Source: Paracoccaceae bacterium (GTDB lineage Bacteria > Pseudomonadota > Alphaproteobacteria > Rhodobacterales > Rhodobacteraceae). Taken from it: a stretch of 60,588 nucleotides of DNA. The stretch is taken from assembly GCA_029242355.1 (NCBI GenBank), contig JAQWUC010000068.1:119797-180384 (forward strand). Reading direction: 5' to 3'. Shown one piece after another: positions 8,395 to 17,625 of the stretch (the first letter of the stretch is position 1; every line of letters starts with the position of its first letter). The notes under the pieces are model-generated. The model did no database searches, had not been told where the DNA came from, and was given only the letters and a program-made list of their open reading frames with translations. The translations under genes and the position numbers were made by a program.

Positions 8395-9471
8395 CTAATG
8401 AGGGAATGGCCAAAGTCGAAGTTTCTGTTTCAAGGTTCTCCACAACGCCGCAATGCCATGAGGCTCCTTAATCAAGAAAAAGATAATTAGGCTACCGATT
8501 AAAATAATTTGAATAAACTCTGCTATGTCCGTTGGCCATCCAAGAAAGCCAACGAGAAGCGTTTTGAAAGTAACGGGTAATAAAACAATAAAAGCCGCCC
8601 CTATAAGCGACCCGGTCATCGAGCCCAAACCACCAATAATTATCATAAAAAGAACATCAAATGATTTATCTATTGAGAATGCTTCAGTCGGTTCCGCAGC
8701 TCCTAGCCATACCGCAAAATATAACGCCCCGGCTACACCAATATAAAAACTTGAAACAGCAAAAGCAGATAATTTTGCCTTCAACGGGTTTACACCGATT
8801 ATCTCAGCTGCAATATCCATATCTCTTATCGCCATCCAACTACGCCCAATGTGACCGCAAACTAAATTCCTTGCCATCCACCCAAAAATAAACAAGAACC
8901 CAAAACAAAAAATGTAGGTGGCCCAAGGATCCGAGTAAGCTCCAGTCACTACAATTCCCAAGAAATCTCTTTCAGGCGCGGTTATCTGACCAGTAGCAGA
9001 ATAGTTATAAGTCCATTCCCATTTATTAAAAAGCCAAACAAGAAAAAATTGAGAGGCTAAAGTCGCGACGGCTAAATAAAAACCTTTTATTCTTAAAGAC
9101 GGCATACCGAAAATAATACCGACAACTGCTGTGACGAATCCCGATAATATTACCACAACGAACATATCCAACGATGGAAACGAAGTCATTAGTTTGTAAC
9201 TAGAATAAGCACCTACAGCCATAAAACCGCCAGTTCCAAGGGATACCTGCCCACAATAACCGGTGAGAATATTTAAACCAATAGCCGCTATGGCATAAAT
9301 AAAGAAAGGTAAAAAAACAGCTTTTTCCCAATAATCATTTACGAAGAATGGAATGATTAAAGCTACGACAAAAATGCTTAACCAAAAAGCGACCCTATCA
9401 AACCTTATTGGAAATGTATCCTGATCCGCCTTGTAAGTAGTTTTAAAATCTCCAGCTTCACGATAAATCAT
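8395..9471 (-). CDS. livM: Branched-chain amino acid-type ABC transporter permease (LivM-like)
   Basis: The 358-residue membrane protein has about ten hydrophobic segments and the LivM signatures LNILTGYCGQVSLGTGGFMAV near residue 70 (shown in part) and GGLGSMTGSLIGA near residue 285, the loop that contacts the ATPase. It begins five bases after the livH stop, so the two permeases are cotranscribed. The length and the extended N-terminus fit the family. It forms the inner-membrane channel with LivH. Confidence 0.9.
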   Translation of the reverse strand: MIYREAGDFKTTYKADQDTFPIRFDRVAFWLSIFVVALIIPFFVNDYWEKAVFLPFFIYAIAAIGLNILTGYCGQVSLGTGGFMAVGAYSSYKLMTSFPSLDMFVVVILSGFVTAVVGIIFGMPSLRIKGFYLAVATLASQFFLVWLFNKWEWTYNYSATGQITAPERDFLGIVVTGAYSDPWATYIFCFGFLFIFGWMARNLVCGHIGRSWMAIRDMDIAAEIIGVNPLKAKLSAFAVSSFYIGVAGALYFAVWLGAAEPTEAFSIDKSFDVLFMIIIGGLGSMTGSLIGAAFIVLLPVTFKTLLVGFLGWPTDIAEFIQIILIGSLIIFFLIKEPHGIAALWRTLKQKLRLWPFPH

Positions 9472-9475
9472 CTAA

Positions 9476-10444
9476 TTAAACCCTTTCAATAATTTTTTCG
9501 CCGAATAAACCCTGCGGACGAAAAAGTAGAAAGAGAAGAGCCAACATGTAGGCAAACCAATTTTCTGTCGCTCCACCAATCATCGGACCGATATAAAATT
9601 CAAACATTTTCTCTCCAACCCCAATCATGAGTCCACCAATAATTGCGCCAGGTATAGAAGTGAATCCACCAAGCATCAAAACCGGCAAAGCCTTTAACGC
9701 AATGAGGGACAAAGAAAACTGTACCCCAGATTTTGCTCCCCACATCACACCAGCCACGAGTGCAACCAATCCAGATATTGACCAAACGACCCACCAAATA
9801 GTCTCCAAAGAAATTCCAACCGACAATGCTGCTTGGTGATCATCGGCAACGGCTCTTAATGCCCGCCCCATCTTTGTATACTGAGAAAATATCATAAGAG
9901 TGACAACAAGAATTATAGCTACCACCGCCGCTGATATTTCTAATTTTTCAATAAACATACCCGTGTTATCAAGAAGAAAATCTGAAGGGCCTTCCGGTAA
10001 ACCAACGTCCAAACGTTTAACGTTAGCACCCCACATCAAATCGCCAACGCCCTCTAAAACAAAGGCCAGTCCAATCGTAGCCATAAATAATATAATGCCC
10101 TCTTGGTTTACCAATGGTCGCAAGACTATTTTCACAATTAGCCAAGCCAATCCTATCATAACAACCAAGGACAAGAATAAGGCCAACACCGTATTCATAC
10201 CCTCGCCCCAATGCGAAGCATGAAGACCAAATAATGCCTCAAGTAAATGAGCAAACGGGATTTGACCTGTCTGAAACCCGACCAATGTCAAAGCTGCAAA
10301 TAAAGCAAGCACTCCTTGGGCGAAGTTAAAGATTCCAGAAGCCTTAAAGATTAAAACAAATCCCAGCGCCACCAGCGCATACATAACTCCAGCAAGCAAA
10401 CCAGAGATGACAACTTCCCAAAAAAAGGGATCAAATAAAAACAT
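9476..10444 (-). CDS. livH: Branched-chain amino acid-type ABC transporter permease (LivH-like)
   Basis: A 322-residue permease with the LivH hallmark start VISGLLAGVMYALVALGFVL and FNFAQGVLALF near residue 40. The cytoplasmic ATPase-contact loop is GGFTSIPGAIIGGLMIG near residue 262. It has eight or nine predicted membrane spans. Some 34 bases separate it from livG upstream. It pairs with LivM. Family membership is clear and the transported compound is not. Confidence 0.9.
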   Translation of the reverse strand: MFLFDPFFWEVVISGLLAGVMYALVALGFVLIFKASGIFNFAQGVLALFAALTLVGFQTGQIPFAHLLEALFGLHASHWGEGMNTVLALFLSLVVMIGLAWLIVKIVLRPLVNQEGIILFMATIGLAFVLEGVGDLMWGANVKRLDVGLPEGPSDFLLDNTGMFIEKLEISAAVVAIILVVTLMIFSQYTKMGRALRAVADDHQAALSVGISLETIWWVVWSISGLVALVAGVMWGAKSGVQFSLSLIALKALPVLMLGGFTSIPGAIIGGLMIGVGEKMFEFYIGPMIGGATENWFAYMLALLFLLFRPQGLFGEKIIERV

Positions 10445-10478
10445 AAATTATCCTTTATTTAAGTGGGCATTACATTTT

Positions 10479-11300
10479 TTAGTCATGGCTAATACCCAAA
10501 TATGCATCAATAACAACTTGATTTTTTCTTATTTCTTCAGGTGTTCCATCACCAATCTTCTTACCATAATCCATAACCACCACTCTATCGGCAATATCCA
10601 TCACAACACCCATATCGTGTTCAATCAGCGCAACTGTCGTCCCAAACTCTTCATTCACATCGAGAATGAAACGGGACATGTCTTCTTTTTCTTCAACATT
10701 CATCCCTGCCATTGGTTCGTCCAATAGCAACAATCGTGGTTCAGCGGCCAAAGCCCTTCCCAGCTCAACTCTCTTTTGAAGCCCATATGGCAATCGACCA
10801 ACTTCGGTCTTTCTTATTTTCTGAATTTCAAGAAAATCTATAATCTGCTCAACTTTTTCTCTATTAGAAAATTCTTCCTTTTCAGCGGCACCTTTCCACC
10901 ATGCTTGAGCAAAAATACCTGAAGACATATGAGTGAACCTACCCGTCATAATGTTGTCTAATGTCGACATACCTTTGAACAGTGCAATATTTTGGAACGT
11001 ACGAGCTATTCCCTGATAGGCTATTTGATAAGGCTTCATCGGGGCTCGAAGTTCATTTTTAAACCAAACCTCTCCCTCCTGCGGATGATAAAATCCGTTT
11101 ATCACATTAAGCATGGAGGATTTCCCTGCTCCATTTGGTCCTATAATCGCTCTCACTTCGCCTCCGCGGATATCAAAGGAAATATTTTGAATAGCCGTTA
11201 CACCTCCAAATTTTAAGGTTATATCCTTAACCTCGAGTATCACTGGACCGATAGATCGGCCATCCTCAGTCACAAATGTTTCAACCGCTTTTAAACTCAT
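10479..11300 (-). CDS. livG: Branched-chain amino acid-type ABC transporter ATPase (LivG-like)
   Basis: The 273-residue ATPase has Walker A GPNGAGKSSM, a LivG-type insertion around residues 95-135 (MTGRFTHMSSGIFAQAWW), the signature LPYGLQKRVELGRAL in place of LSGGQ as usual for LivG, Walker B RLLLLDEPMAGM and the switch His in ALIEHDMGVVM. Its ATG overlaps the stop of the acyl-CoA ligase by four bases. It works with LivF in the heterodimeric motor of the importer. Confidence 0.9.
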   Translation of the reverse strand: MSLKAVETFVTEDGRSIGPVILEVKDITLKFGGVTAIQNISFDIRGGEVRAIIGPNGAGKSSMLNVINGFYHPQEGEVWFKNELRAPMKPYQIAYQGIARTFQNIALFKGMSTLDNIMTGRFTHMSSGIFAQAWWKGAAEKEEFSNREKVEQIIDFLEIQKIRKTEVGRLPYGLQKRVELGRALAAEPRLLLLDEPMAGMNVEEKEDMSRFILDVNEEFGTTVALIEHDMGVVMDIADRVVVMDYGKKIGDGTPEEIRKNQVVIDAYLGISHD

Positions 11301-13261
11301 GCTACTTCCAATTCGGGATTAAAAACTTCAGCATCTCGAATCTCAAGCGTTGCCGATATATGACCCTTTCTGCCGTCTTCGTATGTCACTTCAGTTTTGG
11401 TCTCTATTTGAGACGCTCCATTGTACAAGGCCTTTACTAGATCAGCATACTTTTCTTCAATAAAACCTCTCCGAACCTTACGAGTTCGTGTTATTTCACC
11501 ATCGTCCGCGTCTAATTCCTTGTGGAGCACCAAAAATCGTCGAATTTGACAAGAAGATAACATTTTATCCTTTGATATAGACAAATTAACTTCCTTAATA
11601 TATCTCGCAATCATATCGTACACTTGATCGTGGGCGGCTAGTTCTTGATAAGATGAATAAGCGATATTGTTTCGCTCCGCCCAATTTCCGACGGCAGTCA
11701 AATCTATATTAATGAACGCTGTACAGATATCGCGTTTATCCCCCAAAACCACTGCCTCGAGGATCGTTGGGTAAAACTTTAATTTATTTTCGACATATTT
11801 TGGAGCGAAAAAACTACCGTCACTCATTTTTCCAACATCTTTTACTCGGTCAATAATCCTTAAATGATTACTTGAAGTATCAATAAAGCCTGCATCTCCA
11901 GTTGCAACCCAACCTTCTTTATTCTTTGTCGACTTTGTACTTTTGGGATTCTTGTAATATTCAACAAAACTTGAGTCTGACCGATAAAATACTTCACCAC
12001 TTTCATCTATTTTTAATTCAACACCTGGAGTGGCCACTCCGACCGTATCTGACCGAACCTCACCGTCAGGTTGCTGGGTAATAAAAACTGCAGCTTCAGT
12101 TTGCCCATACAATTGCTTTAAATTAATTCCAAGGGATCGATAAAAGTCAAAAATCTCAGGGCCAATCGCTTCACCAGCAGTGTAACCAACGCGCACATTT
12201 CTCAAACCAAGAGTGTCCTTTAATGGAGAGTACAAAATAAAATTGGCAAATATATATTTGCCACGTTCATAAAAAGAAATTGGCTTATTATCTAAAATTT
12301 TTGGTCCCACTTTTTTTGCAAATTCCATCATATGGTTAAATACTTTTCTCTTAATCGAACTCGCATCTTCCATTCTGATCATAACTGACGTCAAAAGCCC
12401 CTCGAAATATCTTGGAGGTGCAAAAAAGTAGCTTGGGCCTATTTCCCTGAGATCTGTTTGCATCGTTTCGGCACTTTCCGGACAAGCCACACAAAACCCA
12501 GTCCAATAAGCTTGACCAATTGAAAAGATGAAATCTCCCACCCATGCCATGGGAAGATATGCAAGCACGCTATCATCATGCCGCAAATTATCAAACTCAC
12601 TCGAAGCTTTTGATGCTGCCAAAATATTTTTGTGGGACAGTACCACTCCTTTCGGCTTTCCCGTCGTTCCCGAAGTATAAAGCATAACGCATGTATCTAC
12701 TGAAGAATGATTTTGGAATCTCTTCTTATACAAGATGGAAAGCTTTTTTTCGTTTTTTCGGCCTGCTGATTGCACATCAGCGAAAGACGTTAATTTAGAC
12801 TTCTCATATTTCCGCATACCTCGAGGATCAAGAAATATGGTTTGTTCCAGTCGCTTTAGTCGGGTACTTAATTCAATTACCTTATCAACCTGTTCTTGGT
12901 CCTCTGCTACAATAAATCTAACGTTACAATGTTCTAATATATATATCATCTCTTCTGGTACAGCGTCCTGGTAAACAGGAACTGGTATCGCGCCAATACT
13001 TTGGGCCGCGACCATTGACCAGTAAAGTTCGGGCCGATTACTTCCTATTATTGCAACGTGATCGCCTTGATCGACCCCACAATCAAGCAATCCGAGCGAA
13101 AATGCGTTTATTTCGTCTCTGGCTTGGCTCCAGCTCCAGCTGCGCCAAATACCAAATTCCTTCACTCTATATGCAGGACTATTAGAGAACTGCGAGGCGT
13201 TTCGGTTCAAAAGCTTTGGCAAGGTGTCAACTACAAGCTGACCCCTAAAACTACTATTCAA
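11297..13261 (-). CDS. Long-chain-type acyl-CoA synthetase (AMP-forming)
   Basis: This adenylate-forming ligase of 654 residues has the P-loop MLYTSGTTGKPKGVV (193-207), LYGQTEAAVF, VATGDAGFID and the C-terminal hinge IDRVKDVGK. It belongs to the FadD15-like group that makes acyl-CoA from a carboxylate, ATP and CoA. It is the first gene of the Liv operon and overlaps livG by four bases, which ties activation to uptake. With the PaaK-like ligase at the other end, the importer is bracketed by two different CoA ligases. Medium-chain or aromatic acids are also possible substrates. Confidence 0.85.
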   Translation of the reverse strand: MNSSFRGQLVVDTLPKLLNRNASQFSNSPAYRVKEFGIWRSWSWSQARDEINAFSLGLLDCGVDQGDHVAIIGSNRPELYWSMVAAQSIGAIPVPVYQDAVPEEMIYILEHCNVRFIVAEDQEQVDKVIELSTRLKRLEQTIFLDPRGMRKYEKSKLTSFADVQSAGRKNEKKLSILYKKRFQNHSSVDTCVMLYTSGTTGKPKGVVLSHKNILAASKASSEFDNLRHDDSVLAYLPMAWVGDFIFSIGQAYWTGFCVACPESAETMQTDLREIGPSYFFAPPRYFEGLLTSVMIRMEDASSIKRKVFNHMMEFAKKVGPKILDNKPISFYERGKYIFANFILYSPLKDTLGLRNVRVGYTAGEAIGPEIFDFYRSLGINLKQLYGQTEAAVFITQQPDGEVRSDTVGVATPGVELKIDESGEVFYRSDSSFVEYYKNPKSTKSTKNKEGWVATGDAGFIDTSSNHLRIIDRVKDVGKMSDGSFFAPKYVENKLKFYPTILEAVVLGDKRDICTAFINIDLTAVGNWAERNNIAYSSYQELAAHDQVYDMIARYIKEVNLSISKDKMLSSCQIRRFLVLHKELDADDGEITRTRKVRRGFIEEKYADLVKALYNGASQIETKTEVTYEDGRKGHISATLEIRDAEVFNPELEVA

Positions 13262-13354
13262 TTATTTTCTCTCCCAAAGAATACCTTTTTAACAAAGGTG
13301 ACGATTCTTTTGACCGCCTTTAATTGTTCTCTATTAACAAAAATTAAGGTTCCT

Positions 13355-13383
13355 TGTAAACTGCTTTAATGACACGAAGTCAA
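13355..13383 (-). promoter_or_regulatory. Candidate sigma-70 promoter of the ligase-Liv operon
   Basis: On the minus strand TTGACT (13383-13378) is followed after 17 bases by TTTACA (13360-13355), about 95 bases before the ATG of the acyl-CoA synthetase gene. A second TTGACT lies slightly further upstream. The -10 match is weak. Confidence 0.3.
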
Positions 13384-13439
13384 CTCAAATAAATTTAGAA
13401 AGTGCTTCAGTCAACGGCGTTACTCTTTGGACAAATTAA

Positions 13440-14408
13440 TTAACCAAATGCTTGTTTGGCCTGAATTAAAATACACAATTGCTCAAACATTATAGACGCC
13501 CCGAGAAACGCTGTATTTCCTGAATTATCAAAAGGAGGTGAAACTTCGACTAAATCTGCTCCAACTATGTTCAACCCAGCTAGCTCTCTAATCACCTGAA
13601 GTGCTTGAAAAGAATTTGGGCCTCCGACTTCTGGAGTTCCTGTACCAGGGGCAAAGGTTGGATCAACAAAATCAATATCATATGATAAGTAAGTAGGCTT
13701 ATCACCTACAACATCTCTTACCTCGGCCATTACATCATGAATACTACGAGAAAAAAAATCTTCTATCGGAATAATTCTAACCCCAACTGAATCGGCAAAA
13801 TCACGATCTTCACTGTCGTAAGCTGTTCCACGTATCCCGATTTGAACAACTCTCTTTGGATCTAACAAGCCCTCTTCTATTGCTCGACGGAATGGCGTGC
13901 CGTGTGTAAACATTTGCCCATTAAAATAACTATGGTACAAATCTGAATGACTATCGAAATGAACCATACCTAATGGAGTGCCTTGATAAAGACCTCGTAA
14001 GACTGGAAGAGAACATAAATGGTCACCTCCTCCGATAAGCGGCATAATTTTTCGACTATTCACATCTTTAAAAAAGTTTGTAATTCGATTTAAACTATCT
14101 TCTATGCTGGCGGGGTTTGGTCCTACATCACCCAAATCAGCACAGTTTAAAATTTCAAAAGGTCTCATACCCGTGACACCATGTTGAGCTCGAATCATCG
14201 TAGAAAAATCACGAAGTTGTCGAGGTCCATGTCTTGCTCCAGGTCGGTTGGTAGTTCCACTATCCCACGGGATCCCAATTAAACCAACTTCAACATCTTC
14301 TATCTTGCTATCTTGCAATGATACATGGGGAAGTCGCATAAAAGTTGCTACCCCAGCAAAACGGGGTAATTCAAATCCAGAAACAGGTTGAAAAAAATTC
14401 TTGCTCAT
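13440..14408 (-). CDS. Agmatinase/guanidino-acid ureohydrolase family protein
   Basis: This binuclear manganese ureohydrolase of 322 residues hydrolyses a guanidino or similar group, releasing urea. Metal ligands are His130 (GGGDHL), Asp152, His154 and Asp156 (HFDSHSD), and Asp244 and Asp246 (SYDIDFVDP). The usual DAH is DSH here, a conservative change. YFNGQMFTHGTPFRRA resembles guanidinobutyrase and guanidinopropionase more than plain agmatinase. The start at 14408 is preferred to 14444 because GGAGG precedes it. It sits 104 bases after the last sulfatase of the TAXI-sulfatase operon and probably belongs to it. The guanidino substrate is unknown. Confidence 0.82.
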   Translation of the reverse strand: MSKNFFQPVSGFELPRFAGVATFMRLPHVSLQDSKIEDVEVGLIGIPWDSGTTNRPGARHGPRQLRDFSTMIRAQHGVTGMRPFEILNCADLGDVGPNPASIEDSLNRITNFFKDVNSRKIMPLIGGGDHLCSLPVLRGLYQGTPLGMVHFDSHSDLYHSYFNGQMFTHGTPFRRAIEEGLLDPKRVVQIGIRGTAYDSEDRDFADSVGVRIIPIEDFFSRSIHDVMAEVRDVVGDKPTYLSYDIDFVDPTFAPGTGTPEVGGPNSFQALQVIRELAGLNIVGADLVEVSPPFDNSGNTAFLGASIMFEQLCILIQAKQAFG

Positions 14409-14512
14409 TAATAAGCCTCCAAATTGATAAGGTATCACATCCAAATAGATTTAGATTTAACCGTCAGTCAGCCACTCCATCTAAATTCTTACATCTAAAT
14501 TTACTATTTAAC

Positions 14513-16108
14513 TCAAAAATTATGTTTTGTTTCGCCTGCTAAAATCTGCTCGATTGTTTCCTTATCTAAAGCCGGCAAATCAGGTGGAACAGTCTTCACT
14601 GGTGGTATCCTAAGTTTACTCTTGGTCGCATCTACTCCTCCTTTCCTAACGTATCTTTTATCATCACCAATTTGTGCAATAAAATCCCATTCAGGTGGAT
14701 CCCCAGGAAGACCTTTCATAAGAAGTCGCCTTTTTTGACTTTTTATGATATCAATTGTTATTTGATCAGGGTTCCAGTTGTTCATACAAATCATCAGCAA
14801 TTCGTTTAATTGAAGTTCATGTTTTTTATCTTTGCTTAGATTCTCTAATTCCTTCGGATCATTTTTCAAATCAAAAAGTAAGCTAGGGTGACCATGAGTA
14901 TAGATAAGTTTAAAATTATTCTTTCTTACCATTCGGGTAGGAACACATGGTCCTATATGATAGTAATCTGAGATTGCCAGACTATTTACACTATTGCCAG
15001 CAGTTGAAAAATAGGGAATCAAACTTTTACCAGCAAGGTTTTCAACTTCTACAACAGTTTTGTGAGTATTTCCAATGTCAATTATTGTTGGAAGAAGATC
15101 AACTAAGGATGTTACCACCGAGCTCCTAATGCCTTTAGGCTTCCCAGGAATTGAGGCTATCATAGGGACATGTGAAGACCACTCCCAAAAGCATTGTTTG
15201 AACCACATGCCTCTCTCACCCAACATTTCCCCATGATCCGAAACAAAAAATATAGCTGTATTATCTCTTTGGTTGGTATCCTCCAGTAATTGTAATATCC
15301 TACCAATTTTTTCATCAACATATGAGATCATGCCATAGTAAGCCTGACGGGTCTTTAGAATATGGTCCTCAGTTATAGTATGGCGATGTCGACCATGGGC
15401 AAAAAAAAGCGATTTTGAAAAATAATCAAGATCATCAAATGGAATAGGCCCAACTTCAGGTAGCGCAATTATCTTGTCGTCATATAAGTTCCAATATTTT
15501 TGACTTACGTTAAATGGAGTGTGCGGGCTAGTGAATGATACAATACCAAAAAAAGGATTTTGTTCATTGTTTCTCGTAAGATCATATATCTTTTTCAAAC
15601 TTTGATACTCTACCTCGTCATCATAATCCTCTTGCATAGTTCTTATGCAAGGTCCCGCTTCTACAACTCCATTAAGCGCCGTACCAGACGGAACATAGGA
15701 TGAACCCTCACTCCAATTACCGATCCAGTCGAAATTAGCAGGATAGACATCAGTGGTTAGTCTTTCATTAAAGCCGTGTAATTGATCTGGTCCTATAAAA
15801 TGCATTTTTCCAGATAAAAACGTCCAATAACCTAAAGAACGCATGTAATGCGCCATTGTTGGAACTGAACTGGCAAGTTCATTAGCATTATCGTAAACAC
15901 TAATTTCGGGCGTCAAATGGCCACTTAACATTGATGCCCTACTGGGAACACAAACAGGATTATTGCTGTACGCATTTTCGAACACAGTTCCATCCCGAGC
16001 TAATTTATCCAAATTTGGTGTTTTACACACGTTATTGCCATACATACTCAACGCATGAGCAGCAAGTTGATCAGCCATAATAATCAGAACATTTGGTTTT
16101 TTTGACAA
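14513..16108 (-). CDS. Sulfatase, choline-sulfatase (BetC)-like, third of the operon
   Basis: A type I sulfatase of 531 residues that hydrolyses a sulfate ester. Cys53 in PVCVPSRASMLSGH is the residue matured to formylglycine. Asp13 (MADQ) and FFVSDHGEM supply metal ligands. LSGKMHFIGPDQLHGF and RLTTDVYPANFDWIG closely follow choline sulfatases, and like BetC it has no signal peptide, so it should act in the cytoplasm. It starts 11 bases after the stop of the preceding sulfatase. Ser replaces the usual Thr in the maturation motif, which is tolerated in known enzymes. No sulfatase-maturing enzyme lies in the window. Confidence 0.85.
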   Translation of the reverse strand: MSKKPNVLIIMADQLAAHALSMYGNNVCKTPNLDKLARDGTVFENAYSNNPVCVPSRASMLSGHLTPEISVYDNANELASSVPTMAHYMRSLGYWTFLSGKMHFIGPDQLHGFNERLTTDVYPANFDWIGNWSEGSSYVPSGTALNGVVEAGPCIRTMQEDYDDEVEYQSLKKIYDLTRNNEQNPFFGIVSFTSPHTPFNVSQKYWNLYDDKIIALPEVGPIPFDDLDYFSKSLFFAHGRHRHTITEDHILKTRQAYYGMISYVDEKIGRILQLLEDTNQRDNTAIFFVSDHGEMLGERGMWFKQCFWEWSSHVPMIASIPGKPKGIRSSVVTSLVDLLPTIIDIGNTHKTVVEVENLAGKSLIPYFSTAGNSVNSLAISDYYHIGPCVPTRMVRKNNFKLIYTHGHPSLLFDLKNDPKELENLSKDKKHELQLNELLMICMNNWNPDQITIDIIKSQKRRLLMKGLPGDPPEWDFIAQIGDDKRYVRKGGVDATKSKLRIPPVKTVPPDLPALDKETIEQILAGETKHNF

Positions 16109-16119
16109 CTGACTGCCTC

Positions 16120-17625
16120 CTATTTTTCTTTTAATTTAAACCGCACGAAAATCTCCTCTGGAGCATCTGATAGTTTGAGGTGTTGATACATTTCTTCAAG
16201 CAAATAATTTACAATAACAGGATCGTTTTTTGGGCTCTGTTGTTTTGGATCCTTTAAAACATCGAAAAGATTCGAGGATGTATCTTCAAAAGACATGCCT
16301 TGCACCTCGATAGCTTCACCATTTTCTGAAACACGGGGCCTAAGTTTAAGAAGTTTGAGTCCCTTCGAAAAGGAAAATGGGTTCGACAAGGTAGCGCAAG
16401 CCAATTCTTCAATGGAAAACCTCGAAGTCATTCGAGTAGGCATCAATGTATATTCCCACAGATCCTCAGCTATCATTTTATCAGGATAACGAAAATAGAT
16501 GTGTTTACCATCAGTAATGTTACACGAAGCACCAAAGTAACCAAAGATAAGCGAATCACGAATTTTGCGATCACTTTCTAAAAGTTGTAATAGCGACTTT
16601 CCAATCACATCTTTTGGGACGCTAAGATTAAATATATCAAGTATAGTTGGCATAATGTCTGTAGTTTGGGTAAGGTTATTTCTTCGTGATCCTCCTTTAG
16701 AAGAAAAATCTGGGTGGTAAATCATCAAAGGAATACGTGCTATCTCATTATAAACTGGCATTCTATTTTTTGCCCACCAGTCATGCTCTCCAAGCAAGAA
16801 CCCGTGATCAGTTGTTACAATTAGAGCAGTATCATTCCATAAGTCATGTTCGTCAAAATAATTCAACAAACTTCCAAAATATTCATCAACCATTGTAACC
16901 AATGAAGCATAATTGGCTCTAATTTCTGAAATTTCATTGGCTGTTTCTTTTACACGAGCGTAAATTGGCCAATCTAAGATCGGTCCCTCATAATCAGTAG
17001 GGTATAGCTCCCTAAACCGCTTCGGCGCATGAAAAGGTTCATGCGGATCAAAACACTCAATTTGTAATAACCAGTTATCCTCATCTTTATTTTTATTTAA
17101 AAATTCTTCCGCCGCATAAAAAACTTGAGGGGTGCAATAATCCTCCTCCTTAATCATGTATTGTCTATTAATCATATAATTTTTTCGATGCTGTTGAACT
17201 TTATGATAGGCGGATTGAAAAAAATCAGTGTTTGGATTAACCTCTGCCTTCCACCTATCAATAGCCTGCCCTCGAACTAATTCCCAAGATGAATACCTTT
17301 GATGATAAGTTGCGCCACCATCGGCAAAATAATGATGATGATCAGTTACGATATGTGAGTAAATTTCGTTAGTTTTTAATATCTCAGGAAATGAATCATC
17401 AAATGGCTCTAAAGGTCCCCAGCTCCTATGAAGAAAATTTATCCTTCCAGTATGCAGATCCCGTCGGGCAGGAATACATGGCAAACTGCCAACATAATGG
17501 TTGTCAAAAGTTATACACCGTTCCTCAAAGCGTTTAAAATTTGGCGTTAAAATGTTTGATTCGTCCGAATAACTTTTAAGCGCATTTCGGTTTAGTGAAT
17601 CTAATAAAACAAACACAGCCTTCAT
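16120..17625 (-). CDS. Sulfatase, divergent type without signal peptide, second of the operon
   Basis: The 501-residue sulfatase starts MKAVFVLLDSLNRNAL, where Asp9 is a likely metal ligand. Its maturation site is LPCIPARRDLHTGR with Cys50. IVTTDHGFLLGEHDWWAKN gives the remaining metal and sulfate-binding residues. It lacks the BetC-specific SGKMHF segment, so it belongs to another subfamily, possibly for aryl or alkyl sulfates. The start at 17625 overlaps the TRAP permease stop by four bases (ATGA) and is preferred over 17667. The overlap argues that transport and hydrolysis are translated together. Confidence 0.85.
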   Translation of the reverse strand: MKAVFVLLDSLNRNALKSYSDESNILTPNFKRFEERCITFDNHYVGSLPCIPARRDLHTGRINFLHRSWGPLEPFDDSFPEILKTNEIYSHIVTDHHHYFADGGATYHQRYSSWELVRGQAIDRWKAEVNPNTDFFQSAYHKVQQHRKNYMINRQYMIKEEDYCTPQVFYAAEEFLNKNKDEDNWLLQIECFDPHEPFHAPKRFRELYPTDYEGPILDWPIYARVKETANEISEIRANYASLVTMVDEYFGSLLNYFDEHDLWNDTALIVTTDHGFLLGEHDWWAKNRMPVYNEIARIPLMIYHPDFSSKGGSRRNNLTQTTDIMPTILDIFNLSVPKDVIGKSLLQLLESDRKIRDSLIFGYFGASCNITDGKHIYFRYPDKMIAEDLWEYTLMPTRMTSRFSIEELACATLSNPFSFSKGLKLLKLRPRVSENGEAIEVQGMSFEDTSSNLFDVLKDPKQQSPKNDPVIVNYLLEEMYQHLKLSDAPEEIFVRFKLKEK

